DNA from: Choanephora cucurbitarum
Taxonomy: Eukaryota > Mucoromycota > Mucoromycetes > Mucorales > Choanephoraceae
Assembly (NCBI GenBank): GCA_025331435.1
Contig: JAIWNI010000018.1
Span: 1 to 64,000, forward strand
DNA length: 64,000 nt
Reading direction: 5' to 3'
Positions 34,084 through 45,531 of this stretch are shown piece by piece. A program made the position numbers and the translations under genes. The first letter of the stretch is position 1; each line of letters starts with the position of its first letter. The notes beneath the pieces are model-generated. The model worked only from the letters and a program-made list of their open reading frames with translations. It was not told where the DNA came from and searched no databases.

Positions 34084-35431
34084 GATGAGTTGAAAATTAC
34101 AATCGAAAAATAAAACGAAAGAAAATTGTATGGCAAATAAGACTAAGCAAACAACATCAGGTAAGAGGAACAGCCAAATAATACATGCTGATTGTCTAGC
34201 CTATGTTTGTTCTATCCTGGAGTCAACTCGTTATAATGTAAGAGACTATCAGTTAATACTATTATAAAGCAGAACATCCATGAGCTCTTTCTATTTGGCT
34301 TGGTAATATGTAAAGCATACAGAATATAACCTTCTTCCTTTGCTAGATCCATCTTAAGCGATGTAACAAATCATTTACAAAAATAAATCAATGAACCCCC
34401 CCCTCCTATACACTCTATTGAAAACAGCAACGCCTTTTCTAGTTATTTCATCACAAAACACACTCAAAAGATCCTTCATACAAGTGTAGCAAGTCGTTCA
34501 GCGATAGTACTAAAGTTTATTCTAAAAATAAAAAGTGCCAAAATCTTAGTTCAACAGCTACTTAACAAGAACTGTATCCATCTTCCACAGGACGTAGACC
34601 TGTTTTGGCAGCGTGGAAGTCCTCTCACCCTCAACGTCTGGAGAGACAGTCAACTAGCCTAACTAAAAAATCAAGCCAGGCATATTCAATCGTGTAAATC
34701 GCGTTGGAATCTACGAATAGATGAAAGGCGCGTACACAAAGCACTATAGCAGAAAATAAAGTCTACTAAGCCTATCTACAACGGCCACTGATTGAAAAAC
34801 ACCTTAGCGTCAACTGAGTTCCTAACAGGAAAGAAGAGAGCTCATCTCAACTTCGCTGGGACAAGTCCGAGACCTCTGATGACTACAAAACCCTGGCAAT
34901 CAGAGATCGCCGTGCGTTTTAGTCTTTGATTTAGAAGCAAAACAAGAAAACTGCAAAAACAACAAACTAAACCTCGCACACAATACTAGGGGTCCGTCTA
35001 CGGGAGTAGTTGAGACTGGCAACCATTAGCAAAAAACAACAAAAAGAAGAATGTTACTTCCTCCCTTTCTGTTTCTACTATCCTAGCAGCTGAGGAAAGA
35101 CCAAGTTCTATGGCAAGTCCAAGGCCTCCGTAGGGTAGGGTCAGGGTCGGTGGGTGGTTAAGTAGTCAACATTGACGCAGCTTAGAATCGAAGAACTAAA
35201 GAAAAAAAAAAGAAAAAAATAAAAACCAGAAAGGACACGTATTGAATAGTGTCGTCTTTCAAAGTCCGTCAGTCCCATGTGCACAGGTTACTTGGCTTTG
35301 CCTAAATCAGCCCAACCAGTAAATATAAATTTTGTGAACCCGATCAAGTTGAAAACTAAAATTAGCCAAATTAAGCTTGCCCCTTTTTTAAATTCTTTCT
35401 CTCTCTCAATACTTATTTAAACACAATTACT
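34084..35431. other. Divergent intergenic region with unexplained GC-richer island
   Basis: 1.35 kb between DPH6 and the coiled-coil gene. From about 34560 to 35215 the base composition is clearly richer in G and C than the neighbouring spacers, but all six frames have frequent stops. It includes two similar stretches, near 34862 and 35112 (CAAGTCC-AG-CCTC-G). It may be a non-coding transcript, a decayed insertion, or promoter sequence; I cannot decide. Confidence 0.4.
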
Positions 35432-36786
35432 ATGACGGATGCAAAGCGCCAATCAATGGATGAAGTAAACTTAAGTACAACCTCATTACCACCTCAGGTG
35501 CCAGCCCATGACATGGAACCTTCCAAGTCTATTCAGCGCTCTAAGACCGTGCGTAATCTGAATACTGCAGGCAGCAAAATGAGAGGTTTATTCAAGTCAA
35601 ATAAGAAAGACAGTAAAAAGAGCGAAGAATCTGCAAGACCACCTTTATTTACCTCTGCCTCTTATGGTGCTCAGAGTGCTCATATAGAACAAAAGAAAGG
35701 TAAGTTTGTTCTCACTATTACTACTATTGTTTACTCAGATTCTCGGGAATAGAAGTGGCACATGAACTAATGGAGGCAGATGCCAACAAGTCCATCAGTT
35801 CATCTAAAGACCTTGACCTTACATCTCAACAACAAGTACAACAAGGCAAACTACAACAAGAGTTGGAGCAGCTAAGCGAACTGATTCAACAGCGTACAAT
35901 CGAGATTCAAAATGAGAAACGCACAAAAGACCGTCTTCAAGCAGAATTGGCTGAATCCACACGTATCTTTAAAGAGCGTGAATCTGAATATTCTGCTATC
36001 GAGCATAGCTTCTTTGAACATACACGCGCTATTCGAGCCACCGACGATGATCTCTCTACCATTCGCGATTCATTTAAGCTCCTCAAATACTCAATTGCTC
36101 GCCTTGTCATGGCATTAAACAAGAAGGCAGATAAGGCTAAGGCAACCAAGAAATTTTGTGAGACATGGCCTAATTTACCTATTCTGGATCCTGTCACAAA
36201 CGAACTTGAGCCTTCCTTTATCAATGTGTTAGCAGAAAAGCTAATTCACGAGCATTTGGTAAAGCATGTGTTTGATACACCTATCTACCCAGGTCTCAAG
36301 GTCAATGATGCTTATTTTGCCCTCTTCAACTGGCTCCAACAGCACCAATCACAGTTTTCCGTTCGACTTCGACAACAGATGGCTGCTGTGGTAGCTAAAA
36401 GCCGACCCGAGAGCGAAATTCAACAAGCTGCTGCCAAAGAGAAACAACAGATTGCTCAAAGAATTTACGATGACATTACTGAAATCTACCACCCTTTCAT
36501 AAAAGAACACGACGCTTCAGCAGACGAAGAGAAACGCTATTATACCAAGATTTGCGATATTGTAGATAAGGCATTGAAGTTGACAATAGCCATTCGCGGA
36601 CAAGAAGTCGAGATTAAGACGGTTCCTATTGAAGAGAACAATAAGCAGCAATTTGAAGATGAGACAATGACAGAAGTAAAAGGCCGAACACAAGGTCTTG
36701 TTCGATTCTGTATATGCCCTGCATTTATGGGAGGTGATCGCGAACATGGTTTCCTTGAAAAAGGCAAAGTTGTGATTTCTGGTTAA
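35432..36786 (+). CDS. Unknown coiled-coil protein
   Basis: Two exons. The first (from MTDAKRQSMDEVNLSTTSLP) ends in AHIEQKK at a GTAAGT donor at 35700. The second begins right after ...GGGAATAG at 35752 with EVAHELMEADANKS and runs to 36786. The basic, Ser/Lys-rich N-terminus (residues 1-about 90) contains SKSIQRSKTVRNL and KMRGLFKSNKKDSKKSEES. Residues about 110-190 are a Gln/Glu-rich coiled coil (QQELEQLSELIQQRTIEIQN). Then comes a helical domain (LKLLKYSIARLVMALNKKAD; FNWLQQHQSQFSVRLRQQMA). The end has a beta-like RTQGLVRFCICPAFMGGD and EKGKVVISG, resembling a conserved C-terminal strand pair in uncharacterised fungal coiled-coil proteins. I do not recognise a named family. Likely cytosolic; function unknown. 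Confidence 0.85.
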
Positions 36787-38244
36787 GCTTTAGTACAAAT
36801 AATAAATTTACCGTACTTCTGGTTTAACTGGCACTTTTTCTTACATATAGAATGCATATCTTATTTACTTATCCCAAGTAGCTATAGAGATCAAAAGTAC
36901 ATAGTTTCTAGTATTTGTTTTAACAAGAAGACTAAGTGTGCTCGATTTGAAGACTAGAAAGAACTCTCTCATTCTCTCGTTCCTTGAAACAGTCTTATCA
37001 CCATACATAAATATGTTTATTTTCAGATTTCTTGTTGTTCGTTGATGATCATGTAAATATCAATACAAACACATCAAGATGTAACCCGACCAATCTATTC
37101 TTTGTCTTTTCGTCTTCATGATGACGCTTTACACAATGCGTTGTATATGACTTGACAGAAAATAAAAGACTAGAAGAGTTTCTTGAAATCAAAATAGAAG
37201 ATTAAGAAAGATTCATTCAGAAGCAATTGATAAGGCCAAGCGAGACTATCCTTATAGTCAGTCAAGATGAAAGAAAGGAAATAGAAAACTAAGTTAGGCA
37301 TATGCCTTTTGTAGACAGAGCTATTTTAAGGAGCCTGTGTAACAATAAATGCAGGAAACATAAACTGCATAAAGAAAGAAAGATCAAGCCGATGATGCTA
37401 TTTTACTGTATCAAATCACGCTAATTATGGTATATATGTGTACCTGAGTAATGAGACTGACAGAAAAAGAGAAAATGGAGAAAACGCGAATATACAAGAG
37501 CGGGGCAAAGAACAAAGTAAATTAAACCTAAAAATGAAAGGCCATTTCACGTATTCATTGTGCTTTTATAAGTGGCTTAAGTCTGTAGCTCATGTATAAG
37601 GAGAATAGTTTCTCTCACTACTCATTGGCTTCTGTATGTCGAATTTCCGCTCAACTAGAGATGAATCTATAGAAGCTTTTGTGTAAAAGAGGCCAACCAA
37701 GTTTCCTACGCTTCCTTGGGGTTTTGTTCTATTATGTAGGGATGAGAAGACGAAACAAGCACCTACTGAGCCTTTTTCTTCCTAAAACGCACTCCAATTT
37801 GCTTTTAAACAAAGCTCAAAAGCACACCTGCAAGATATGCTATATTGTAATTCTTAACGGTATTTCAGCAAATCTGAAAGAGAACCCTTTTGATAGAATA
37901 AAGCAACTCACTAATTTAGTTTTTTTTTTTCTAGATGCAAAGTTATCATAATTCAATCTCTTTTCTTTTGATTCTAACGAGCTTTTCATAAAGAGAAACA
38001 TATCCAAAACTTTTGATAGATATTGCTCACAAGTATCACGATTATATAGTATGATCTGCTCGCTAAAAGCCAGACAGCTATTGCCTAAGAGAAATGATAG
38101 CTGCTTTAATTCTCGGCTAAAAGAAAAGCTTCATCGGGTACCCAAATTGTAAGCCAATTATTTTATCTTCCTGCTTTAAACAGTGTTACCATTGTTCTTG
38201 CTCCCTTTTTTTTCCCTCTTCTTCACTTATAAACCAATATACCT
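36787..38244. other. Intergenic region, 1.46 kb
   Basis: AT-rich, with short ORFs of no visible merit (for example 37679-37951). It contains the 3' flank of the coiled-coil gene and the promoter of the Vps23 gene, with a T/C-rich leader just before 38245. Nothing else is recognised. Confidence 0.55.
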
Positions 38245-39850
38245 ATGAACATCGAAAGCTGGCTACGTACTGTGTTACAACATGTAAGCTTGCGGGAGAT
38301 GACAAAGAGCAGGGCTTGGTGTTTTTTGACTCTCTTTTTTCTTTATAGTATCAAGACCCTGACAAGACATTTCGAGATGTAGATGCAGTCTTACAAACCT
38401 ACTTGTCTCTTAAGCCCAAGATGGACGCCTACAGTACGCGTTACTATCCCAAATACTTTTTGAATTTTCTCTTTTAACCCCATGTACCTACATTTATCTA
38501 TAGCTTCGAACGACGGGCATACACAACTACTATTATGTTTGCATGGAACTATACCTATAACTTATAGGTCAATCCCGTACAATATCCCGGTTGCTTTTTG
38601 GATTCCAAGAGAATATCCCAAGATTGCACCTATTCCATATGTGAAACCTACATCCAGCATGTTAATAAGAGAAGGAAGACATGTTGATAAAAGTGGTATG
38701 TGCTATCATCATTACAGGTCCAGCTGGTCCAGTGATCAGGTAAATTAGAAAAGGAATAGAAAAGGGAAGGTTTAGTGTTTATTTCTACTGTTGTTGCTGA
38801 CTCTTCGTCCAAATAGAAGCATACAATAGTAGAACTAGTGGCTATTCTTCAACAAGTGTTTGGTCAGGAACCACCTGTATATACCAAACCAGCTAGTATG
38901 GCAGTACCATCAAATTCTATAGGATCACCGCAGTTTCAAGAATCGCTTTTAGACAAGGCATCCCCTTCACCACAACATCCACCACAAAGATCATTCAGTA
39001 ATGGTAGTCCATCCACAGTTTATACATCACCTGAACTACACAGACGGACTGGAGAAGGGATATACCAGCTCAACCAAAGCTTAGCTGTATGTTGTTATAT
39101 GTTGTTATACAAATCAATGCAACTGACTCTCTTGAGATGGGGATTATAGGGACTTAATTTAAATTCACCCAATCCGTTATCAGCTTCTACTTCTACTTCC
39201 ACGTCTTTGCTCTCCACACCCACTACAATACCACCCAATTCAGACCATTCCAGTTTACACAACCAACTTTATAGAAAAGTGGCTGAAAGGCTACAGCAGC
39301 ATAAGATGTCAGTATCTGAGGAAATCGACAAGCTCTTGCGTCAAAATCAGCAGCTTGCTGGAGCTGGTATGACCATTGAGCAAATTTATAGAGCATCTAC
39401 ATCTATCAAACAGGCTTTGGAGCACAACAACAGGGTTTTAGAGGCAAAATCAAAGGAGATAGACCAAGTAATTGAGAAAGTAAATGCTATGCCTGATGTT
39501 CAAGTGGATGAAGCCTTATGTGGGACTACTGTGGTAGCAAATCAGTAAGTCGCTCTTTTTCTTCTTAACTACTAAAATCAATTTATTTATTTTTTGCATG
39601 GTTTAGGTTGTTTGAGCTAGTAGCCGATGATAATGCTATTTCAGACACTGTTTATTTCTTAGCAAGAGCATTAAGCACCGAACGAATTGATTTAGCCACA
39701 TTTATGAAGGTAAGGAAAGAAATAAGAAGCATTGAATAAGTAGAGAGCTTTAGCTTATTTTAACATCCTGTCTATATAAAGTATACACGCATCTTATCAA
39801 GAGAGCAATTCATGAAACGAGCTTTGATCAAGAAAATCACACAGACTTAA
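38245..39850 (+). CDS. VPS23: ESCRT-I subunit Vps23/TSG101 (UEV domain plus steadiness box)
   Basis: Six or more exons. The UEV domain is formed by MNIESWLRTVLQH, then YQDPDKTFRDVDAVLQTYLS, SNDGHTQLLLCLHGTIPITY, NIPVAFWIPREYPKIAPIPY and KPTSSMLIREGRHVDKSGMC. WSSD closes the fold, followed by VELVAILQQVFGQEPPVYTK. This is a catalytically dead E2-like domain that binds ubiquitin and PTAP motifs. A Pro/Ser-rich linker (PSPQHPPQRSFSNGSPSTVY) and a coiled coil (EEIDKLLRQNQQLAGAGMTI) follow. The steadiness box is FELVADDNAISDTVYFLARA...YTRILSREQFMKRALIKKI, ending at TAA 39848-39850. A 22-nt GT-AG pair near 38697 is read through because the protein continues with HHYRSSWSSD. Role: sorting of ubiquitinated cargo into multivesicular bodies. 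Confidence 0.92.
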
Positions 39851-40330
39851 CAATAAAGAAAGAGATCAAAAGATTTATGAAACAAAGCTGCTCTCAAAGA
39901 AGCTAAACATCCTCCATTGTTTGTCAAACCATACATATGTAGATATATACTTTGCATAGTACTGAAGCAAACCTATGCTTTGCATACATTAAACAAGCTC
40001 CAATACTCTTCGCTAAAGGCAGTAATATGAGTAATCAAAGTGCCTCCCACCAATGTAGTACAGAAAGATTCCTGCAACATCGATATAACGTGTATGAAAT
40101 GATAAATGAGAAAAGGAAAAAAAGAGAAAAAAGGCTGTATGGAACAGAAACTAAGAAAATAAAAAAGAATTGATTGCCTGGGAATGTTTAAGATGATCGT
40201 ATTCATGGTTTCAAGTATAATTTAGTGTTTACTTTGTTCTACAAGCAGTCTTAGAGTAACCTGATTTCTTTTTTCTTCTTTCATTTCTTTCCTTTTCTTT
40301 TCTTTTTTTTTAAATCTGATAAGGAAAAAA
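39851..40330. other. Intergenic region, 0.48 kb
   Basis: Spacer between the Vps23 gene and the small membrane protein gene, ending in a long T/C-rich leader (40270-40315). No gene is seen. Confidence 0.55.
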
Positions 40331-40784
40331 ATGAGTGACAATCAAGCTATATCAGACGAAACTCAAAACCTTCTTCCAACACACACAAGTGCTAACGAAA
40401 GAAAACAAAGTAAAGACTGGAAGTATTATGCTGTTTGGCTATGGAGATTCTGTATTTTTGCCATCACTGGCTCATCGAGTGTTCACGTTACAAGATCACT
40501 ACTGAAACTGTTACATTGTCCAAGTAAAGAAAAGGAATCAAACGCAAAATGAGTAACAAACTAAACATGCTTTAAAATCATTAGGTGATGTTTGGTATTA
40601 TTATGTAGCCTTCTTTTTTCTTGAATTAGCAGTCTATACAGTTATGATTGTGCTTATAGGTAGCCTATTGTTTCAATGGCGATTCTTTTGCCTTGTTGCA
40701 TTCAAGATGTGGTCTTGGTGCATGCCTCCAAAGGTGAGAACTTGGTGTTTTGAGCATCTTCACAGTCATCGGATATCTCTTTAA
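40331..40784 (+). CDS. Small membrane protein, unknown, overlapping the PQ-loop gene antisense
   Basis: Two exons, joined at CCA A|GT between 40520 and 40585 (donor GTAAAG, acceptor ...ATTAG). The product, about 128 aa, starts MSDNQAISDETQNLLPTHTS (an acidic dileucine-like ETQNLL head). It then has one hydrophobic segment (YYAVWLWRFCIFAITGSSSV) and, after the splice, a second longer one (VAFFFLELAVYTVMIVLIGS then LLFQWRFFCLVAFKMW). It ends KVRTWCFEHLHSHRISL at TAA 40782-40784. No family is recognised. Its last 83 coding bases overlap the 3' coding end of the PQ-loop gene on the other strand. A GTGAGA donor after WCMPPK (about 40735) could instead splice the end elsewhere, so the C-terminus is uncertain. 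Confidence 0.6.
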
Positions 40785-41694
40785 TGGCAGTCTCGGTGTC
40801 TTTTTCTTTACGAGATTGGTACCACTCAAAAACATAATAAAGTGTCAATATGCCAACATCCAGGCAGCCAATAGCTATATAGTTCACTAAGGCTAACACA
40901 TCTATGTAATCGCCACAGACTTGTCTCAAATATGTCAATCAGCAGTAACAGAATCATCTTTATTAGCCATCTTACCTAAACTGACAATGGAGAAAACTGA
41001 GCCGAAAAAGTCCATGGCAAGAAAGACATGCGATACACCTATAACTCTTCTTTCGCCTATCTTGTTGTTGCAATAAGTACGATTCTGTTATGTTTACTTT
41101 TTCTAAGCTTATCTTATCTTACGAAAGATTTCGTAATACTGTGGTAGAAATCCGACAATGACAAACACAACGGGCAATACACCAAAGAATTGAACAGCAC
41201 GTTGATTATTGACTTCAATTGCTTCCTATACCGAAAAGAGATTAGCACTAGACAAGGGAATGCATGAATAAAAAAAAAGGACATACTTCAAGAGCAAAAA
41301 CAAGTCCAACCTCGATACCTGCAAACACTAGGCATGCAACAACAAAACCAGCCAACGTATTAAATCGCGACCATCTGTGCTGATAACGAAATTCCTGAAA
41401 TACACAGATGGTTGCAATAAAAGCAAAAATCTGAGGTTGGATACAAAGTGCTATAGTAACCTGAATCCCAAAATTGTAGCAGCCAAGAAAAATGCCTGCA
41501 AATGACCAGATACACATAGTCCATACTGAGACTCCTGTTGACGTACCTCTTTTGTACGTTTTCCAAGCTATTTAGTTTATGTCAATTGTCTTCCATTGTA
41601 CATGGAGAAAAAGACTACCTTGAGGTGCAAGCTGAAGCGACCATAATACAAGCCCGAAATAACTGCATACTTGCTCTGCCAAATATCTACTCAT
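40702..41694 (-). CDS. PQ-loop repeat membrane transporter
   Basis: Starts MSRYLAEQVCSYFGLVLWSL (ATG 41692-41694), with several short introns. The first PQ motif spans an intron: LQLAPQAWKTYKRGTSTGVS. The second is VVFVIVGFLPQYYEIFRNR. Both have the Pro-Gln pair inside a helix end, as in the SWEET/PQ-loop superfamily. Hydrophobic helices between them include MCIWSFAGIFLGCYNFGIQV, IALCIQPQIFAFIATICVF and LAGFVVACLVFAGIEVGLVF; later helices are FLAMDFFGSVFSIVSL and ALVNYIAIGCLDVGILTLYY. The cytosolic tail is acidic and Lys-rich. About seven helices are expected. Relatives (Ypq, cystinosin, lysosomal amino acid exporters) move amino acids or sugars across vacuolar membranes, so a vacuolar location is inference only. 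The 3' end overlaps the opposite gene. Confidence 0.87.
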
Positions 41695-42612
41695 AATACA
41701 ACAACAGCACGATATACTTTCTATAGTCAAAAGAAAAGAGATCAGATATGATTTTGTGCTCAGCTATCATTCAAACCAATTTGTGTGTATGAGTGAGACT
41801 TAGCTAGTACACCTGACTTTTAAAATAAATCGAGTTAGCTTTAGCACATTCACTCGATCAACTTGTCCTCCAATAGATAATTATCAAAAAAAAAAAAAAA
41901 AAAAAAAGAAAAGAAAAGCTAGATCTGATTATAGTAACTGGGAAGCTAAACAAAAATAAGCTATCTATTTGATGCTGCTGTATCAATTCTTTCAAAACCC
42001 TCTCCCCCTTAGATTGCAGTAATACTCCTTTGGGCCGGATTGGCTGAACCTTTGATATAGACTTGAAGTTCAAGTGGATAGATTGCTACATCAAAATGGT
42101 CAGGATCATGAGTCTAATGCTTGTTAGAACACTCAGAAAGCTATCCAATGCTAATACCGGTAACTGAGCAAAACCTTGTAAGGAGGTAAGCATACATATT
42201 TAAGAAAGCAATTGTCAACACAAATGTTTTTATGATCAACAATTGCCCAGGATAACGTTTATTCAGGTGTGTTGTCCATCTTCCCTTTTTGGTTGTACAT
42301 GCCAAATGCTTATTGGTTTCCTTCTTTTTTTTTGGTGTAAAAACAGTCTGTTCTGTATAGGCTATTTGAGTGTTTCGCAGCCTTCTGTTCTAGGGATGTT
42401 TATACAAATAAACAGTTTGAGTTGAAGTGAAAATCTTATTGATTCTATCTGTATCACATTCAAGAATGGCAATTACCATAAAAATATTTTTTTTATGCAG
42501 TCTCTCTTTTGGAGTCCCTTTTTTACACGATTTGAATTTTGATTAGCAGCATTTTTTTTATAAAAAAGAATGGAAGCATTTTCTTTTTGTTGCTTCTCTC
42601 TCTCTCTTTATA
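41695..42612. other. Divergent intergenic region, 0.9 kb, with a long A-run
   Basis: Promoter region of the PQ-loop gene (minus) and the DDHD gene (plus). It has an A homopolymer of about 24 nt (41885-41908) and T-rich stretches before the DDHD start (42480-42610). No gene is supported. Confidence 0.55.
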
Positions 42613-45395
42613 ATGACTGAAAATCCTATTTGCAAAGTACCTCATCTTAATGCTCAATGGTAAGTCTATTATGCTTGAAATGAAGCTTTTATGATTAATC
42701 TTTAACAGGTTTCATGCGATTGACTGTCCTATTTTGGATCCTATTGCAGTTAGAAAGGCAAAGAGAGAACGTTCATCTATTAATATCACCTCAGAAGCAA
42801 AGAAAGCCGAGACAGCATCTAAAAATGCACCTAAAAACTGGGTTCCTTTTTCTAAGCGGGATAACATAGCTTTAGAAAGGGCCTATCAAGCAAGTCGAAA
42901 CCTCAGCATTCATGAATGATGATAAAGCTGACTTGTATACTGTTTCATTAGAGTCATGAGACGAATCTTGTGCCTGTCAATGAAGACTATCTGTTTGATG
43001 TAAATATATCCAGGCGAGAGATCAGCCCGGTTTACTGGGAAGGTCCGATCTATCCAGTCAAGAGAGCAACTTGGTTTATGCAAACGGATGGATTGTCCAA
43101 ATGGCTACCTTGTGATGAAGCTTTATCCAACCAGATCGAGCAAGGCTATCTGTAAGTATTAAGTCTTTGACCAAAGGTAGTTCACTTACTGTATTAATCA
43201 ACAGAAAGCATCGACCTTATGCAAAACCAACAAAAATTGCTGTGGAAGCCAGTTTGAATCAAGAGACAGCTATTAAGAGCCAGTCGGCTGTACCTCCAGA
43301 GAAAGAAAGCTCAGTTCAGGATGACAACAGCAAGCCGGAAGTTCATATCGAAGAGAAAGAGAATTTGCTGGGACCTTATCTTGGCCAATATGTTATTTAT
43401 ACAAGCCCCACACAGGCTTGGCTTCTAGAGTAAGTATAACTCGCAAAGCTACATTTCATCAAGCAAAGCACAATTGATAGCAAGTATAATGCACTTATAG
43501 AGATACAACAGGCGGAAAAATAGTGAGAAGCTTTTTTACTACAATCACAAACAATCAAAACTTGGGCGGAACAAAGCTGTTGCGGGGTCACCAAGCAGTC
43601 AAAAATGAATCTAACAAGAAAAATGAAGAGAAAATGGCAGCCTCGAAGAAAGCAGCAGAAAAGCCGTCATCTGACGATCAAGATGCTACTAAGCTACAAT
43701 CAGAAAATGTCGCTGAGACGAGAGACATTCCGACCAACAGCCAAAACCCTTTAGAGCAAAACGAAGATACAAAACGGTTAGCTGAGGATTATGAGAATGA
43801 AGAAAGTGAAGAAGAGATGCGAGAAATTGATCAAGTTGTCTTTGTTATTCATGGGTAAGCTATGAAGTTGGTACAACATTTGTTTGTTTGTCTCACAAAG
43901 CATTACAATAGTATTGGACAACAGATGTCAGAGCGTATGGGGCAGAATTTTGTTCATGGTATGACATGCTATACAAAAAAAAGAACATTACTCACTCGAA
44001 AATGTCAGATGTCAATGTTCTAAGGAAAACAATGAAATCCACTTGGCCAATAGCAGTGTCAGGCATGAGTTCTTTAGATCGAGCTAACGGTATCCAAGTT
44101 CTCCCTATTCTTTGGAGAAAAAGCATCTTATTTGGCACACAAGACAATGAGGACACTGAACACGAATCAGATCTAGGCACTGTCCCTGATGGAGATGATG
44201 GATGTCCCACAGTTGATGAAATTACTTTAGATGGTGCACCTAATATTCGGACACTTGTTTCTGATGTGCTTCTTGATAGTGAGTAATGGTCAGACCATCA
44301 AGTGTACGCTACTGACAACAATCATGTATAGTACCACTTTATTTAACTAGTAAATATCATGATCTTATGATTCAGATCGTTACAAAAGAAGTAAACCGCG
44401 TTTATCAGCTTTTCGTGGAAAGAAATCCATCGTTTATGAAAAATAATGGTCAAGTTACTATTCTAGCTCATTCACTTGGTGTAAGTTCTCTTTTTTTTCT
44501 TCTTCTTTGTTTCTGTTTTGAATGAAAATGGCTTACATTCATATATGTATGTTTGCATATCAAGGCATCACTAGCATTTGATATCTTGACCAGCCAACCT
44601 CTCTCTCATATTCAAAAATCAAACATGAAACTACCTTCTGAGATCAAGAAGCAACCCAGTTTGTCTTTTCCCGTGAAAAACTTCTTCGCCATAGGATCGC
44701 CACTTGGTATGATCTTGTTATTAAGAAGCAACAAGATTGTTTCTAGAAGGGCGCTTGAAAACGCAACGCCTCTAGACAACAACAAGGGCGCTGTTACTTT
44801 TGTTTATCCAGCCGTTGATAGCATTTACAACATATTCCATAAATCAGACCCAGTTGCTTATCGACTTGAACCTTTGGTTGTTCGTCATCATGGTTCAAAA
44901 CTAAAACCTGTACCAATTCCCTATATAAAAGGTGGACTAAGAAGCGTGTTAGATGCAAGCTTTCATGTGGGCAATGATCTGGCCAACAAAGCAAATGCGA
45001 TGATTGAATCCTTTAAATCAGGGTTTACCAACAGCGTGTTGATGCGCGGATTTGGCTTTTCGCCTAATGTAGCTCCCAACAAAGAAGTAGTCAACGAGGA
45101 GTTACAAACAGGATCAAAATCAGATCCAACCATTGTTGTATCAAAAGCAGAAGCAAAAAGTATAGCCAAGTTAGAACAGTTAAATCGCCATCATGGTCGA
45201 CTAGACTTTTATCTACAAGAAGGGCTATTGGAAAATGCGTATATCAGTGCATTGAGTGTTCATATGTCTTATTGGCAGGTATGTTAACACTGAGGTATTA
45301 AGGCCATTTCGAAATACTAATAGTTTTGTCCATAGGATGTTGATGTAGCAGGCTTTTTAATTCGAGAAATATACAGAGAAGCCGACAAATGTTAA
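42613..45395 (+). CDS. DDHD-domain phospholipase A1-like protein
   Basis: At least nine exons. It begins MTENPICKVPHLNAQW and then FHAIDCPILDPIAVRKA, a WWE-like opening seen in fungal DDHD proteins. NEDYLFDVNISRREISPVYW and VKRATWFMQTDGLSKWLPCD follow. The hydrolase core has VVFVIHG, GIQVLPILWRKSILF, NIRTLVSDVLLDIPLYLTSK and the nucleophile elbow VTILAHSLGASLAFDIL. The DDHD part shows KNFFAIGSPLGMILLLR, KSDPVAYRLEPLVVRHH, HHGRLDFYLQEG and SVHMSYWQDVDVAGFLIREI, supplying the Asp/Asp/His/Asp set. It is related to yeast YOR022C and mammalian DDHD1/2/SEC23IP, which hydrolyse phosphatidic acid or other glycerolipids. The elbow reads A-H-S-L-G where most members have G-H-S-L-G. One intron (42887-42952) appears to use a GC donor. 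Confidence 0.93.
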
Positions 45396-45531
45396 TGAAT
45401 TGAAATAAAGCAACCAACCTATTCATTTTTAACACAAAACAAAGAGGAGGACATGAACTTGACTGTATAACATAATATTGGTATGAAGGTATAAGTTTAT
45501 TGAGGATAATATGATATAAAAAAAAAAGCAA

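Noticed and set aside
38697..38718. 22-nt GT-AG 'intron' in the Vps23 UEV domain
   Set aside because: Too short, and reading through gives HHYRSSWSSD in frame, as the fold expects.
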